A stretch of DNA of 38,513 nt, taken from the NCBI RefSeq assembly GCF_900129125.1, contig NZ_FQVJ01000035.1, positions 1 to 38,513 on the forward strand, given 5' to 3'. The notes beneath the pieces were generated by a model. It was not told where the DNA came from. It saw only the letters and a program-made list of their open reading frames with translations, and ran no database searches. The DNA comes from Acidocella aminolytica 101 = DSM 11237 (GTDB lineage: Bacteria > Pseudomonadota > Alphaproteobacteria > Acetobacterales > Acetobacteraceae). This document shows, in pieces, positions 1 to 7,447 of this stretch (its first letter is position 1; every line of letters begins with the position of its first letter). A program made the translations under genes and the position numbers.

Positions 1-106
1 GCGGAATCCCGCACAAGCCAAACCCGCCAGACATAATCGTCATACCATCAAATAGCTTGCCACTCAGGGCCTCAACGGCATTGGAAGAAACTTTAGAAAA
101 CGGCAT
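1..106 (-). CDS. 3-oxoacid CoA-transferase subunit A, N-terminal part (runs off left edge)
   Basis: Only the first 35 codons lie in the window. The translation from ATG at 106 begins MPFSKVSSNAVEAL and continues into FDGMTIMSGGFGLCGIP, the signature of the A subunit of succinyl-CoA:3-oxoacid CoA-transferases (ScoA/PcaI family). These enzymes move CoA from succinyl-CoA to acetoacetate or 3-oxoadipate. Acetoacetate is an end product of the homogentisate operon found further right, so a role in activating it is plausible but inferred. The gene follows the porin on the same strand, separated by a strong hairpin, so it probably has its own promoter. PcaI and ScoA cannot be told apart from this fragment. 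Confidence 0.8.
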   Translation of the reverse strand, partial: MPFSKVSSNAVEALSGKLFDGMTIMSGGFGLCGIP

Positions 107-130
107 CTGGACTCACAGTTAACATGGAAC

Positions 131-154
131 GAGGCCGGGCATTACACCGGCCTC
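131..154 (-). terminator. Hairpin after porin gene
   Basis: A perfect 8-bp stem (GAGGCCGG / CCGGCCTC) with an 8-nt loop lies 7 bp past the porin stop codon and before the CoA-transferase start. The sequence after it on the minus strand has no clean T-run, so a terminator role is inferred from stem strength and position. Confidence 0.5.
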
Positions 155-160
155 CAAAAA

Positions 161-1360
161 TTAGAAAAGTAGACCAGCCTCTAGCGTGCTGACAAACTGA
201 AACTTACCGTTGCCGCTATTACCATATCCGTAAGCGCTGCCATTATCACTACGATTATGAAGCAAATACAGCCCACCTGCATTTACACGCGCGAACAGAT
301 GTTTGTATTGCCAGGTAGGCGAAACAGCAAAGCCAACTGCCTCCGATTCTGGACCCACAAACCAATTGCCTGCGCCGATAGACTTTTCATACTCAACCCA
401 CCCGCCAACGGAATAAGGAGTATTTTTAAAGTCATAAGAGCTGAAAAGTGCGGCGCCAAAATTAGAGGTAAATTTGTCAATACCTACTTGATGGTCCGGT
501 TTGGCGTAAACATACTGTACCTCTGGCACTACGCTTAAATTGCCGCGAGTGTAGCTGTAAAAGCCGCCAAACATCTGAGAGTTAACAAAGTACGACCCAT
601 ACTCGCCAACAGTTAATCCATTCGGCCCCCAACCACTATTCAGTGCATAGGTATAAGCATTTAGACCCGTTCGTCCCAAATTGCCAGAATAATAGACGTA
701 AAGCGAGTTGTTTTCGTTAAACGTATAATTGAGAGACGCCTGCAAAAAATTAAATACATGCGTATCCCAGCCATCACCGAACTCGACATTCAAAGTAGCT
801 GAGCCAGCGTTATATGTCGCCAAAACACCATCTGCCTGATTGTTCTGGACGTAGAAAAGCGATGTTGTCAGTTGTGATGAATTAAGCCAATCTATTCCTG
901 CTTCGTAACCCTCGAGTGAGCTAAGTCTCCCAGCCGAAACAGTAAAAGGCATATTCTTAGGCGCAATCGTCAAATATCCTGCGTAGAGAGGTCCGGTGCT
1001 AAAATTGCTGATGGACGTCTGCAGTAAGTGCCCATCGCTCCCATAACTAAGCGCACCAACCGTCAGAGGTGCCTGAGTTGCACCAACTTCGATCGTGAAC
1101 TGCAAAATACCGCTATTCTTCTGTAGCTCTACCATCGCATTAGCAACGTTCATGCCATGAGACAATTGGCCGCTACTGGTATTCGATGCATAATATCCAT
1201 ATCCATCTACGCCACCCGAAATTGTTAACGGACCTAGAGGACCGCCATCAATTGAGATACCCTCCGGGCCATTCAGCGCAAAAGCCGGATTGCTACATAT
1301 CCCAGCCAAAGAAATACCAAAAAACAGAACATGTGCTTTTAAATGAAAAAGCTTCACCAT
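161..1360 (-). CDS. Outer-membrane beta-barrel porin (BBP2-like)
   Basis: This 399-residue protein has an N-terminal signal peptide (hydrophobic stretch about residues 10-28, cleavage probably near the ALN after PAFA). The mature part is rich in Gly, Tyr, Asn and Ser, with alternating beta-strand patterns throughout, and it ends in LLF, the C-terminal phenylalanine expected for BAM-dependent barrel insertion. The early mature sequence, GPLGPLTISGGVDGYGYY, resembles the putative beta-barrel porin-2 family seen in acidophilic Acetobacteraceae. It most likely provides an outer-membrane pore for small solutes; the substrate cannot be read from sequence. It lies downstream of the permease/oxidase/cupin operon on the same strand, separated by hairpins, so co-regulation with amine uptake is possible but unproven. 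Base composition is AT-richer than in the homogentisate cluster. Confidence 0.75.
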   Translation of the reverse strand: MVKLFHLKAHVLFFGISLAGICSNPAFALNGPEGISIDGGPLGPLTISGGVDGYGYYASNTSSGQLSHGMNVANAMVELQKNSGILQFTIEVGATQAPLTVGALSYGSDGHLLQTSISNFSTGPLYAGYLTIAPKNMPFTVSAGRLSSLEGYEAGIDWLNSSQLTTSLFYVQNNQADGVLATYNAGSATLNVEFGDGWDTHVFNFLQASLNYTFNENNSLYVYYSGNLGRTGLNAYTYALNSGWGPNGLTVGEYGSYFVNSQMFGGFYSYTRGNLSVVPEVQYVYAKPDHQVGIDKFTSNFGAALFSSYDFKNTPYSVGGWVEYEKSIGAGNWFVGPESEAVGFAVSPTWQYKHLFARVNAGGLYLLHNRSDNGSAYGYGNSGNGKFQFVSTLEAGLLF

Positions 1361-1411
1361 TCATCTCCCTAATATGATTAGTTTTATTTTCGCGTTCTAT
1401 CGGTATAATCA

Positions 1412-1460
1412 TCCAGCCCATTCGGCTGGAACGGAGTGACGCTCATAGGCCGCCACTCCG
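1412..1460 (-). terminator. Tandem hairpins after cupin gene
   Basis: Two stem-loops follow the cupin stop. One has 7-bp arms CGGAGTG / CACTCCG (1432-1460, long loop). The other has arms TCCAGCC / GGCTGGA with a 5-nt loop (1412-1430). No T-run follows either on the minus strand. They could end the permease-oxidase-cupin transcript. Confidence 0.4.
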
Positions 1461-1467
1461 AATTGTC

Positions 1468-1824
1468 TTACACAACCGCCAAATAGTGCTTTACAAAACG
1501 AGGCGTATGAACTGTCCAGAGGACGGGCGTCCCCTTCTCTACCATCCAGCCTTCACCTTGCTTGTAGGTCACGGATTCACCGGTGCTTTCATTCGTGAGA
1601 GTGACTTCGCCTTCCAGCACCATGGCGTGCTCTGTAAACGGATAAACCATCCGAAAACGACTCTTGTTTACGCCAAAATAGCCAGCGCTAATCTGAGCAT
1701 CCGGCCCGCCAAGAGTAAAGCTTCCGAACGCGGCCCCGACACCTTCGAGGATTGTTGAACCGAGATCAGCTACCGTTCCCCAACTATCAAGTTGAGGAAT
1801 CGAAGAAGATTTAAGTGCGAGCAT
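1468..1824 (-). CDS. Small cupin protein (Cupin_3/DUF861-like)
   Basis: A 118-residue single-domain cupin. The barrel is recognisable from YPFTEHAMVLEGEVTLTN (about residues 63-80) followed by a Gly-rich turn, GEGWMVEKGTPVLWTV, as in the Cupin_3 family that includes ureidoglycine aminohydrolase and EutQ-like proteins. ATG at 1824 is preferred over the upstream in-frame TTG at 1839 because AAAGGA sits 6 nt before it. The gene starts 15 bp after the FAD oxidase stop and is the last gene of the permease-oxidase-cupin operon. Similar small cupins accompany PuuB-like oxidases in amine operons. Its reaction is unknown; a binding or sensing role is also possible. Confidence 0.7.
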   Translation of the reverse strand: MLALKSSSIPQLDSWGTVADLGSTILEGVGAAFGSFTLGGPDAQISAGYFGVNKSRFRMVYPFTEHAMVLEGEVTLTNESTGESVTYKQGEGWMVEKGTPVLWTVHTPRFVKHYLAVV

Positions 1825-1839
1825 AGATAGTCCTTTCAA

Positions 1840-3147
1840 TTAAAAATAAGGTGAACGACCATTCCAAAGGCCAGATACTTGGTTCCAGACCTTACCCGCG
1901 GTCATCCAAAGCGCACGCATCTTGTCCTTGCCTGCTACATTGATGTGAGGAATGCTAGCCATCAGATCATATCGTGCTGACCCTTCGCTCATTCCTTCAG
2001 CCAAAACCTTACAAACGATATGGCTTGGCGTGACTCCAAACCCTGAATAGCCCTGCACATAGAAAACATTTTTATGGTTCGGTAAGGTACCAATTTGCGG
2101 AAACAAATTGGCACTGCATGCCATAGGCCCTCCCCAGGCTAAATCGATATTCACCTTATCGAGGTAAGGGAATATTTTTAACATTAAAGCCTGATTCCAT
2201 GTTGCGAGATCAGATGGAGTATATTCAACAAATCTTGTTGCGCTTCCAAACAACAATCGATTTTCACGTGTAACCCGGTAATAATTGATGATCGGGCTGA
2301 TATCAGAGAATGCACCTTTGATCGGGCTAATTCGCTCGATTACATTATCAGGTAACACCTCGGTCATCATTTGAAAGGCGCAAGTGTTAATTGTCTTTTT
2401 ATATATATAAGGCTCCATGTTCGCTAAGAAGCTATCACAGGCCCACAGCATCTTTGCAGCGCGAACCTTCCCACCTGCTGTCCGCACAGTGATTCTGTCG
2501 CCGTATGTCACCTCCAGAGCCGGACTGTGTTCGAATATCCGACCACCAAGCGACGTCAAAGCCCTCGCTTCCCCCAGGAGGAGATTTAATGAATGAACAT
2601 GCCCTCCACCCATATGCTTCAAGGCAGCTTTATAGACAGAAGAGCCAACAATTTTTTGGACATCTGAGCCTGTCAACAACTCAATATCCTCTTGAGCGTC
2701 AACGTCCTTGAATTCTTTTAACCAACCTTGCAGCGTCTTCTCTTGCCTAGAATTATAAGCAAGGTACCCGTAGCCGTGACATAAATCTGCCTGGATATCG
2801 TATCTCTTTACGCGATCGGCAATAATTCCAGCGCCAAGGTTTGAGATTTTAAATATTGTCTCCAAGCCTTTTCCACCGACATGCTTTTTTACTTTTGTAA
2901 TGTCATGACCAATACCTGCCATGACCTGGCCACCATTACGACCGGTACCACCATAGCCAAGATATTTTCCCTCGAGAACGACGATATTGGTGATGCCATG
3001 TTCCGCCAATTCGAGGGCCGTGTTTATACCAGAAAAACCTCCACCAATCACGACGATATCGGCATCGATATCTTTATCAAGGCGAGGAAAAGAGAGATCG
3101 TATTTTTTCGTTGCGAAATAATACGTTGGAGACTCGATTGTTTTCAC
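1840..3147 (-). CDS. FAD-dependent amine oxidase, gamma-glutamylputrescine oxidase-like
   Basis: A 435-residue DAO-fold flavoprotein. The dinucleotide-binding motif VVIGGGFSGINTALELAEHG lies at residues 32-51, followed by the GYGGTGRNGGQVMAG segment typical of the PuuB/OrdL family, and the C-terminal FAD contact FYVQGYSGFGVTPSH. Family members oxidise a secondary or glutamylated amine, releasing an aldehyde and hydrogen peroxide. The start is GTG, with TGAGG about 8 nt upstream that overlaps the permease stop codon, so the two genes are translationally linked. Together with the APC permease it suggests uptake and oxidation of a polyamine, gamma-glutamyl amine or N-substituted amino acid. No gamma-glutamylputrescine synthetase or dehydrogenase is present here, so the substrate stays open. 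Confidence 0.8.
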   Translation of the reverse strand: MKTIESPTYYFATKKYDLSFPRLDKDIDADIVVIGGGFSGINTALELAEHGITNIVVLEGKYLGYGGTGRNGGQVMAGIGHDITKVKKHVGGKGLETIFKISNLGAGIIADRVKRYDIQADLCHGYGYLAYNSRQEKTLQGWLKEFKDVDAQEDIELLTGSDVQKIVGSSVYKAALKHMGGGHVHSLNLLLGEARALTSLGGRIFEHSPALEVTYGDRITVRTAGGKVRAAKMLWACDSFLANMEPYIYKKTINTCAFQMMTEVLPDNVIERISPIKGAFSDISPIINYYRVTRENRLLFGSATRFVEYTPSDLATWNQALMLKIFPYLDKVNIDLAWGGPMACSANLFPQIGTLPNHKNVFYVQGYSGFGVTPSHIVCKVLAEGMSEGSARYDLMASIPHINVAGKDKMRALWMTAGKVWNQVSGLWNGRSPYF

Positions 3148-3156
3148 GACTAAACC

Positions 3157-4620
3157 TCAGATCTTCTCGAACCCAATGCTCTTATAACGGGCTGGATCCG
3201 CTGCGCGCAGACGAATTGACAGTATACCCCCGATGATTGCGGCAAATAGGATCAATCCGGTCAAGCTATAGGATAGTAGCTTCGAAGCGCCGGTCAGCAG
3301 ACTAAAATTAATCACGATAAAATAAAGCACTGTAACCAATAGCGCCCCCGCCACGACAGGCGCAATAAAAGAAGAAAATATACCGTCGGAAAGGTGACGA
3401 TTTCGGGCAAAGAAAGCCGGCACTGCAAAAGAAGCAATTGCCATCAACGCAATAACGCCAAGCGTCCCAACATTTGTTAACCAGGAGAATAACGACAGCA
3501 CAGGATCTTGTTTGGCGATCACAAAGATTAAGACAACGACAGCAGCAAGAACGGATTGCGCCACAGAACCAGTATGTGGGCTCTGATGGACATGATGCGT
3601 CTTACCAAAATACTGAGGCAGCAGCCCCTCGCGCCCCATTGCAAAGAAGTACCTCGCCACAGAATTATGGAAGGCAAGTAAACCAGCATAAACAGAGGTT
3701 ACGAAAAGAACACTCATCAAAAGCGATAGCCAGTGCCCAGCATAACGGTTAGCCATTAGGAACAAGAAACGCGTTGGGTCCTGTAACCCGCCTAGGAACC
3801 CGACGAGCTTGTTTGTACCAATCGCGTTAACAAGACACCAACTAGACAACATGTAAAAACCGCCGATCAAAACGACTGAGAAATATGTTGCAAGCGGAAT
3901 TGTACGCTTAGGATCCTTAGCTTCTTCGCCATAAATTGTTGTTGCTTCGAAACCGACAAAGCAAGCGAAGGCAAACACAAGACCGATAGAAGGCGACATA
4001 GCAAAGACCCTCGACGGCGCAAAAGGTGCCGCACTCAATCCAGATGCTCCACCTTTAGCTATAATGGCAACATCCAGTACAAGCACACACAGATATTCGG
4101 CCGCCACAAGCAAGGTCAGAACTTTGGCAGACAAGTCAACCTGACGGTAACCGAGCACAGCAATGCTGGCCATAGCTATGTAAGAATAAGCCCACCAAGG
4201 CAGATTGATACCAGCTTGCTGGAACAGGCTCTGCGCTGCTGCACCAAACATTCCATAGAGACCTATCTGCATCGTATTATAGCCGATAAGAGCAATCATG
4301 GAGGCCGCACCTCCAGCCACCCCTCCCAACCCCCGAGCAGCAAATGCGTAAAAGGCACCGGCATTAGTTATATGACGCGCTAAAGCACAGTAACCAACGG
4401 CAAACAGCGCTAGGATAATTACCGTAATCAGGTAAGAACCAGGCATTCCGGGGCCGTTTCCCAGAAGCATCCCTAGTGGTGCGCCGCCAGCAATAGCCAC
4501 CAATGGCCCAGCCGCCGAAATTACAAAGAATGTGACCGCTCCGACCCCTAACGTACCTTTGCGTAGTTGGTTCGCCGCAGGAGCGAGTGGCGGTAAAGTA
4601 TCGATATGTTCGTAGGACAC
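3157..4620 (-). CDS. APC-family amino acid/polyamine permease
   Basis: About 487 residues with roughly 12 hydrophobic segments. The first membrane helix carries the APC consensus (VTFFVISAAGPLVAIAGGAP), and FVGFEATTIYGEEAKDPKRT (about residues 226-245) is the conserved helix 6/loop motif of this family. It is an inner-membrane proton-coupled importer of amino acids or amines. Two in-frame GTG codons compete for the start, at 4629 and 4620. AGGGGG abuts the first but stands 8 nt before the second, so 4620 is chosen. It is the first gene of a minus-strand operon with the FAD oxidase and cupin, divergent from an AraC-type regulator. Eukaryotic-type or sugar transport is excluded by the APC motifs; exact substrate unknown. 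Confidence 0.85.
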   Translation of the reverse strand: MSYEHIDTLPPLAPAANQLRKGTLGVGAVTFFVISAAGPLVAIAGGAPLGMLLGNGPGMPGSYLITVIILALFAVGYCALARHITNAGAFYAFAARGLGGVAGGAASMIALIGYNTMQIGLYGMFGAAAQSLFQQAGINLPWWAYSYIAMASIAVLGYRQVDLSAKVLTLLVAAEYLCVLVLDVAIIAKGGASGLSAAPFAPSRVFAMSPSIGLVFAFACFVGFEATTIYGEEAKDPKRTIPLATYFSVVLIGGFYMLSSWCLVNAIGTNKLVGFLGGLQDPTRFLFLMANRYAGHWLSLLMSVLFVTSVYAGLLAFHNSVARYFFAMGREGLLPQYFGKTHHVHQSPHTGSVAQSVLAAVVVLIFVIAKQDPVLSLFSWLTNVGTLGVIALMAIASFAVPAFFARNRHLSDGIFSSFIAPVVAGALLVTVLYFIVINFSLLTGASKLLSYSLTGLILFAAIIGGILSIRLRAADPARYKSIGFEKI

Positions 4621-4730
4621 TGAATGCACCCCCTAAAACCGGTTTACTTGTTTATTTAACTGAGAAGTTATGATTTCTCATAGGACAGCCTTTTAAACAG
4701 CAAGCCACAACATTAAGGCGATTGTAGAAA

Positions 4731-4760
4731 GCGCCAAATTTATGATAAGATACGCCAAAT
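4731..4760 (+). promoter_or_regulatory. Conserved regulator site upstream of permease operon / AraC gene
   Basis: The octamer CGCCAAAT occurs twice, at 4732 and 4753, exactly 21 bp apart (two helical turns), around a TGATAAGAT core. The whole 30-bp element matches 22 of 30 bases at 16769-16798, in front of the paralogous regulator gene. Direct half-sites two turns apart are the usual pattern for AraC-family proteins, so this is probably the binding site of the regulator encoded at 4793-5836. Confidence 0.65.
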
Positions 4761-4792
4761 TCGTTTTATTCCCGGCCTAGACTGAGGATTAG

Positions 4793-5836
4793 ATGCGTCG
4801 CAAGCATACACAGCTCGAATCCATACCAATGATACGCTCTTCAGTTGTAAACCAAGTGATAGATGCAATTCTTGCACAACCAAATGGTGCAAGTTTTTTA
4901 CGACAACAGCACGGCATAAGAGAGCCGAAGGCAAATTTGTACGAGCAGATTCCACTATCTCGTTATCTATCTCTGTTTGAACATGCTGCTTTAGTAGCCA
5001 AAGATCCTTTACTTGGTGCTCGTATAGGCTTCACGAATCCGCCTGGAGAGCTTCTCGGGCCAATTGGCTTTCTGGTTCTCACTAGTCCTAGCCTGAGGAT
5101 AGGGCTTGAACATCTTAGCCATTACATACGCGCATGGCAGGACACGACCGACATTAAATTACATCTCGGGGAAGATACCGCTACGTGGTCTTACCGGATT
5201 AATTCTTCAAATCTATGGCCTCGACGGCAAGATTCTGAGTTCACCCTAAGCGCGACATGCTCAATGATTCGCGCCTGCTTTGGTGAAAAATGGATTCCTT
5301 ACGAAGTTCATTTTGAACATCATAGACCACAAGAATGGCGTGAATTAGAGAGAATGTTCAGATCTAAAATTCGGTTTGACCAATCTGACAACGCACTAGT
5401 TCTTGAACTAAATGATTTAGATCGACCTTTATTAAATAGAACTAGTTCTGGATTTGCACCATTTTTGCGGAAGCATATCGAAGACATTCTAGCTGATGAA
5501 CCTGAGACCATTCCGCTTGAACATCAAGTCAGACAGATAATTTCCCGCGATCTTGGTAAGGTTCCAGTGAACCTTACGTCCCTTTCAGCTGAGTTGGGTA
5601 TCCCAGCTCGTACGCTACAACGGCATTTGGCCGAGCAAGGAACATCTGTTCGTGAAATCATTCGAAAATTAAAGCAGCAAGAGGCTAGAACTCTACTAAC
5701 GCAAAGTAATCGCCATATTGGCACAGTGTCCCAAGCAGTGGGATACACTGATCAAGCCGCTTTCTGGCGTGCGTTCAAATCCTGGGAAGGCGTTTCGCCC
5801 GCCGATTACCAGCGGGCGAAACGTAAGAAGAGATAA
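4793..5836 (+). CDS. AraC-family regulator, OruR/ArgR-like
   Basis: A 347-residue activator-type protein. The N-terminal two thirds match the 'arabinose-binding domain, N-terminal' type (PF12625 style), with IPLSRYLSLFEHA, LLGARIGF, LGPIGFLVLTSPSL and QDSEFTLSATCSMIR. The last ~100 residues are the double HTH, with LGIPARTLQRHLAEQGTS as first and VSQAVGYTDQAAFWRAFKSW as second recognition unit. GAGG 6 nt upstream supports the ATG at 4793. Divergent transcription from the permease-oxidase-cupin operon and the adjoining repeat element suggest it activates that operon in response to its substrate. It is clearly paralogous to the regulator at 16820-17860. AT-rich codon use differs from the neighbouring homogentisate operon. 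Confidence 0.88.
   Translation: MRRKHTQLESIPMIRSSVVNQVIDAILAQPNGASFLRQQHGIREPKANLYEQIPLSRYLSLFEHAALVAKDPLLGARIGFTNPPGELLGPIGFLVLTSPSLRIGLEHLSHYIRAWQDTTDIKLHLGEDTATWSYRINSSNLWPRRQDSEFTLSATCSMIRACFGEKWIPYEVHFEHHRPQEWRELERMFRSKIRFDQSDNALVLELNDLDRPLLNRTSSGFAPFLRKHIEDILADEPETIPLEHQVRQIISRDLGKVPVNLTSLSAELGIPARTLQRHLAEQGTSVREIIRKLKQQEARTLLTQSNRHIGTVSQAVGYTDQAAFWRAFKSWEGVSPADYQRAKRKKR
5791..5823. terminator. 12-bp perfect hairpin inside the 3' end of the AraC gene
   Basis: CGTTTCGCCCGC at 5791-5802 pairs perfectly with GCGGGCGAAACG at 5812-5823 across a 9-nt loop. It lies within the last codons of the AraC gene and just beyond the stop codon of the convergent MBL gene (only 3 bp separate the two genes). 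It is placed to stop the long homogentisate transcript coming from the right. No T-run is seen. Confidence 0.5.
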
Positions 5837-5839
5837 GGA

Positions 5840-6793
5840 TTACCCTTGTAATGCAGCCCACATGTCACGGTCACGCTCAGCCGTCCAAATACGGGGATTC
5901 TCAATCCCCAGCGCCTCATCGTAGGCACGCGCGACGTTAAAGGGCAGGCAATGCTCATAGATTGCATAATTACCAAACTTGTGGTCGCACGCCGCACGAC
6001 AAGCTGTCATCGCGTCCTTTAAAGAGCCGCCACGTGCTGCGACCTCCGCCACGGCGTTATAGGTCGAGGTCACAAAGTCCTTGGTGGCGTCCAAACCAGC
6101 CTGTACCATTTCAGCCCCTACCAGCGCATCACCACGACCGGGCGCAATAGACTTTGGATTGTATCGCGCAATGGCATCCAATGTGGCGGGCCAGTCATTG
6201 TAATGCGCATCGCCGCAATAGCAGGCGGAATGATACTCCACGATATCACCCGTGAACATCACGCCCGCATCTGGTACCCAAGCCACAATGTCACCTGCCG
6301 TATGCGCCCGGCCAAGCTGCAGCAGTTCCACGCGTCGCTTGCCAAGATAAACCGTCATTTTGCCATTGAAGGTCATTGTCGGCCAGGTCAGCCCCGGCAC
6401 AGACTCAGCAGCCTGGAACAAGCGCGGGAACCGGCCAAGCTCAGAGGCCCAGTCCTCATTGCCCCTCTCCTGGATCATGCCGCGGCATTTTTCGGAAGCA
6501 ACGATCTCCGATGCGCCATAAGCGGAGGCGCCCAAAACGCGCACAGCATGGTAGTGCGAGAGCACGACATATTTGATCGGCTTATCCGTTACGCTACGAA
6601 TTTTTTCAATTACACGCTGCGCCATGGCGGGGGTGGCCTGGGCATCTATGATCATCACGCTGTCATCACCGATGATCACGCCGGTATTCGGATCTCCCTC
6701 GGCGGTATAAGCATAAAGGTTCGGGCCGACCTCAGTAAAAGAGACTTTTTTCTCGGTGAGATCACCTGTGGAGGCAAAGGAAGGTGTCGACAT
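5840..6793 (-). CDS. MBL-fold hydrolase with altered metal motif
   Basis: A 317-residue protein with a metallo-beta-lactamase fold: GVIIGDDSVMIIDAQ (about 38-52), VVLSHYHAVRVLG (76-88), LGRAHTAGDIV (160-170) and MFTGDIVEYH (179-188). The classical HxHxDH signature reads HYHAVR here (H80 and H82 kept, Asp84/His85 replaced by Val/Arg), while H164 and D183 are kept. A normal two-metal site is therefore unlikely; one metal or a different site is expected. It is the last gene of the homogentisate operon, starting 6 bp after the maleylacetoacetate isomerase stop and sharing its AAAGGATAA ribosome-binding region. A role as thioesterase, lactonase or detoxifying hydrolase for the pathway is possible but not shown. 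Confidence 0.75.
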   Translation of the reverse strand: MSTPSFASTGDLTEKKVSFTEVGPNLYAYTAEGDPNTGVIIGDDSVMIIDAQATPAMAQRVIEKIRSVTDKPIKYVVLSHYHAVRVLGASAYGASEIVASEKCRGMIQERGNEDWASELGRFPRLFQAAESVPGLTWPTMTFNGKMTVYLGKRRVELLQLGRAHTAGDIVAWVPDAGVMFTGDIVEYHSACYCGDAHYNDWPATLDAIARYNPKSIAPGRGDALVGAEMVQAGLDATKDFVTSTYNAVAEVAARGGSLKDAMTACRAACDHKFGNYAIYEHCLPFNVARAYDEALGIENPRIWTAERDRDMWAALQG

Positions 6794-6799
6794 AGCAGA

Positions 6800-7447
6800 T
6801 TATCCTTTTTCAAAATCAGATTGGTTTTCTGGCGCCGCATTGATGAAAGCAGGCAGCGAATGAGCCGCTTCGTCAACGCGGCAAAGGCCGGGATATGGGG
6901 TGAGGTCCAGACCGAAGCGGCGGGCGTTATAAAGTTGCGGCACGATACAAAGATCGGCGAGGCCGGGTTCGTCGCCAACGGCAAAACGTCCAGCCGTTTT
7001 CCGCAACCGGGCTTCAATCGCGGTAAAGCCCGCCTCCATCCAATGCCGGTTCCAGGCGGCGCGGCCTTCTCCACTTTCCCGGTAATCGGCGCTTAACTTC
7101 CCAAGCACGCGCAAATTGCCGACAGGATGAATATCGCAGGCAATGATGCAGGCAATTTCCCGGGCATAAGCGCGCGCGGCCAGATTACTGGGCAACAATG
7201 ACGGCGTCGGATGCGCCTCTTCGAGATATTCGATGATGGCCAAAGACTGTCCCAACGCCACCCCCTCCTCGCTGAACCAAGGTACAAGCGCCAGCGGATT
7301 CAAGGCGCGGTACGCTTCGCCGTGCTGTTCTCCCTTGCGCAGATGCACCGGCACATGCGTGACGCTCAGCCCTTTCAGGAGGAGCGCAATGCGCACTCGG
7401 TAAGCCGCAGTGGAGCGGTAATAGCCATGGAGTGTACGCTCAACCAT
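6800..7447 (-). CDS. maiA: Maleylacetoacetate isomerase (zeta-class GST)
   Basis: A 215-residue glutathione-S-transferase fold of the zeta class: thioredoxin-like N-domain with the active-site stretch YYRSTAAYRVRIALLLKG (about residues 9-26), then LNPLALVPWF with the cis-proline, QSLAIIEYLEE, and a helical C-domain containing VGDEPGLADLCIVPQLYNARRF split over about 150-175. It converts maleylacetoacetate to fumarylacetoacetate with glutathione. The ORF is open much further upstream, but ATG at 7447 is chosen because the GST homology starts there and it overlaps the fumarylacetoacetase stop by 8 bp. Its place directly after hmgA and fumarylacetoacetase fixes the assignment over a generic GST. 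Confidence 0.92.
   Translation of the reverse strand: MVERTLHGYYRSTAAYRVRIALLLKGLSVTHVPVHLRKGEQHGEAYRALNPLALVPWFSEEGVALGQSLAIIEYLEEAHPTPSLLPSNLAARAYAREIACIIACDIHPVGNLRVLGKLSADYRESGEGRAAWNRHWMEAGFTAIEARLRKTAGRFAVGDEPGLADLCIVPQLYNARRFGLDLTPYPGLCRVDEAAHSLPAFINAAPENQSDFEKG

Noticed and set aside
6203-7096. Long plus-strand open frame opposite the MBL and isomerase genes
   Set aside because: It is rich in His, Arg and Pro, resembles no family and is fully covered by two well-supported minus-strand genes; a shadow frame.
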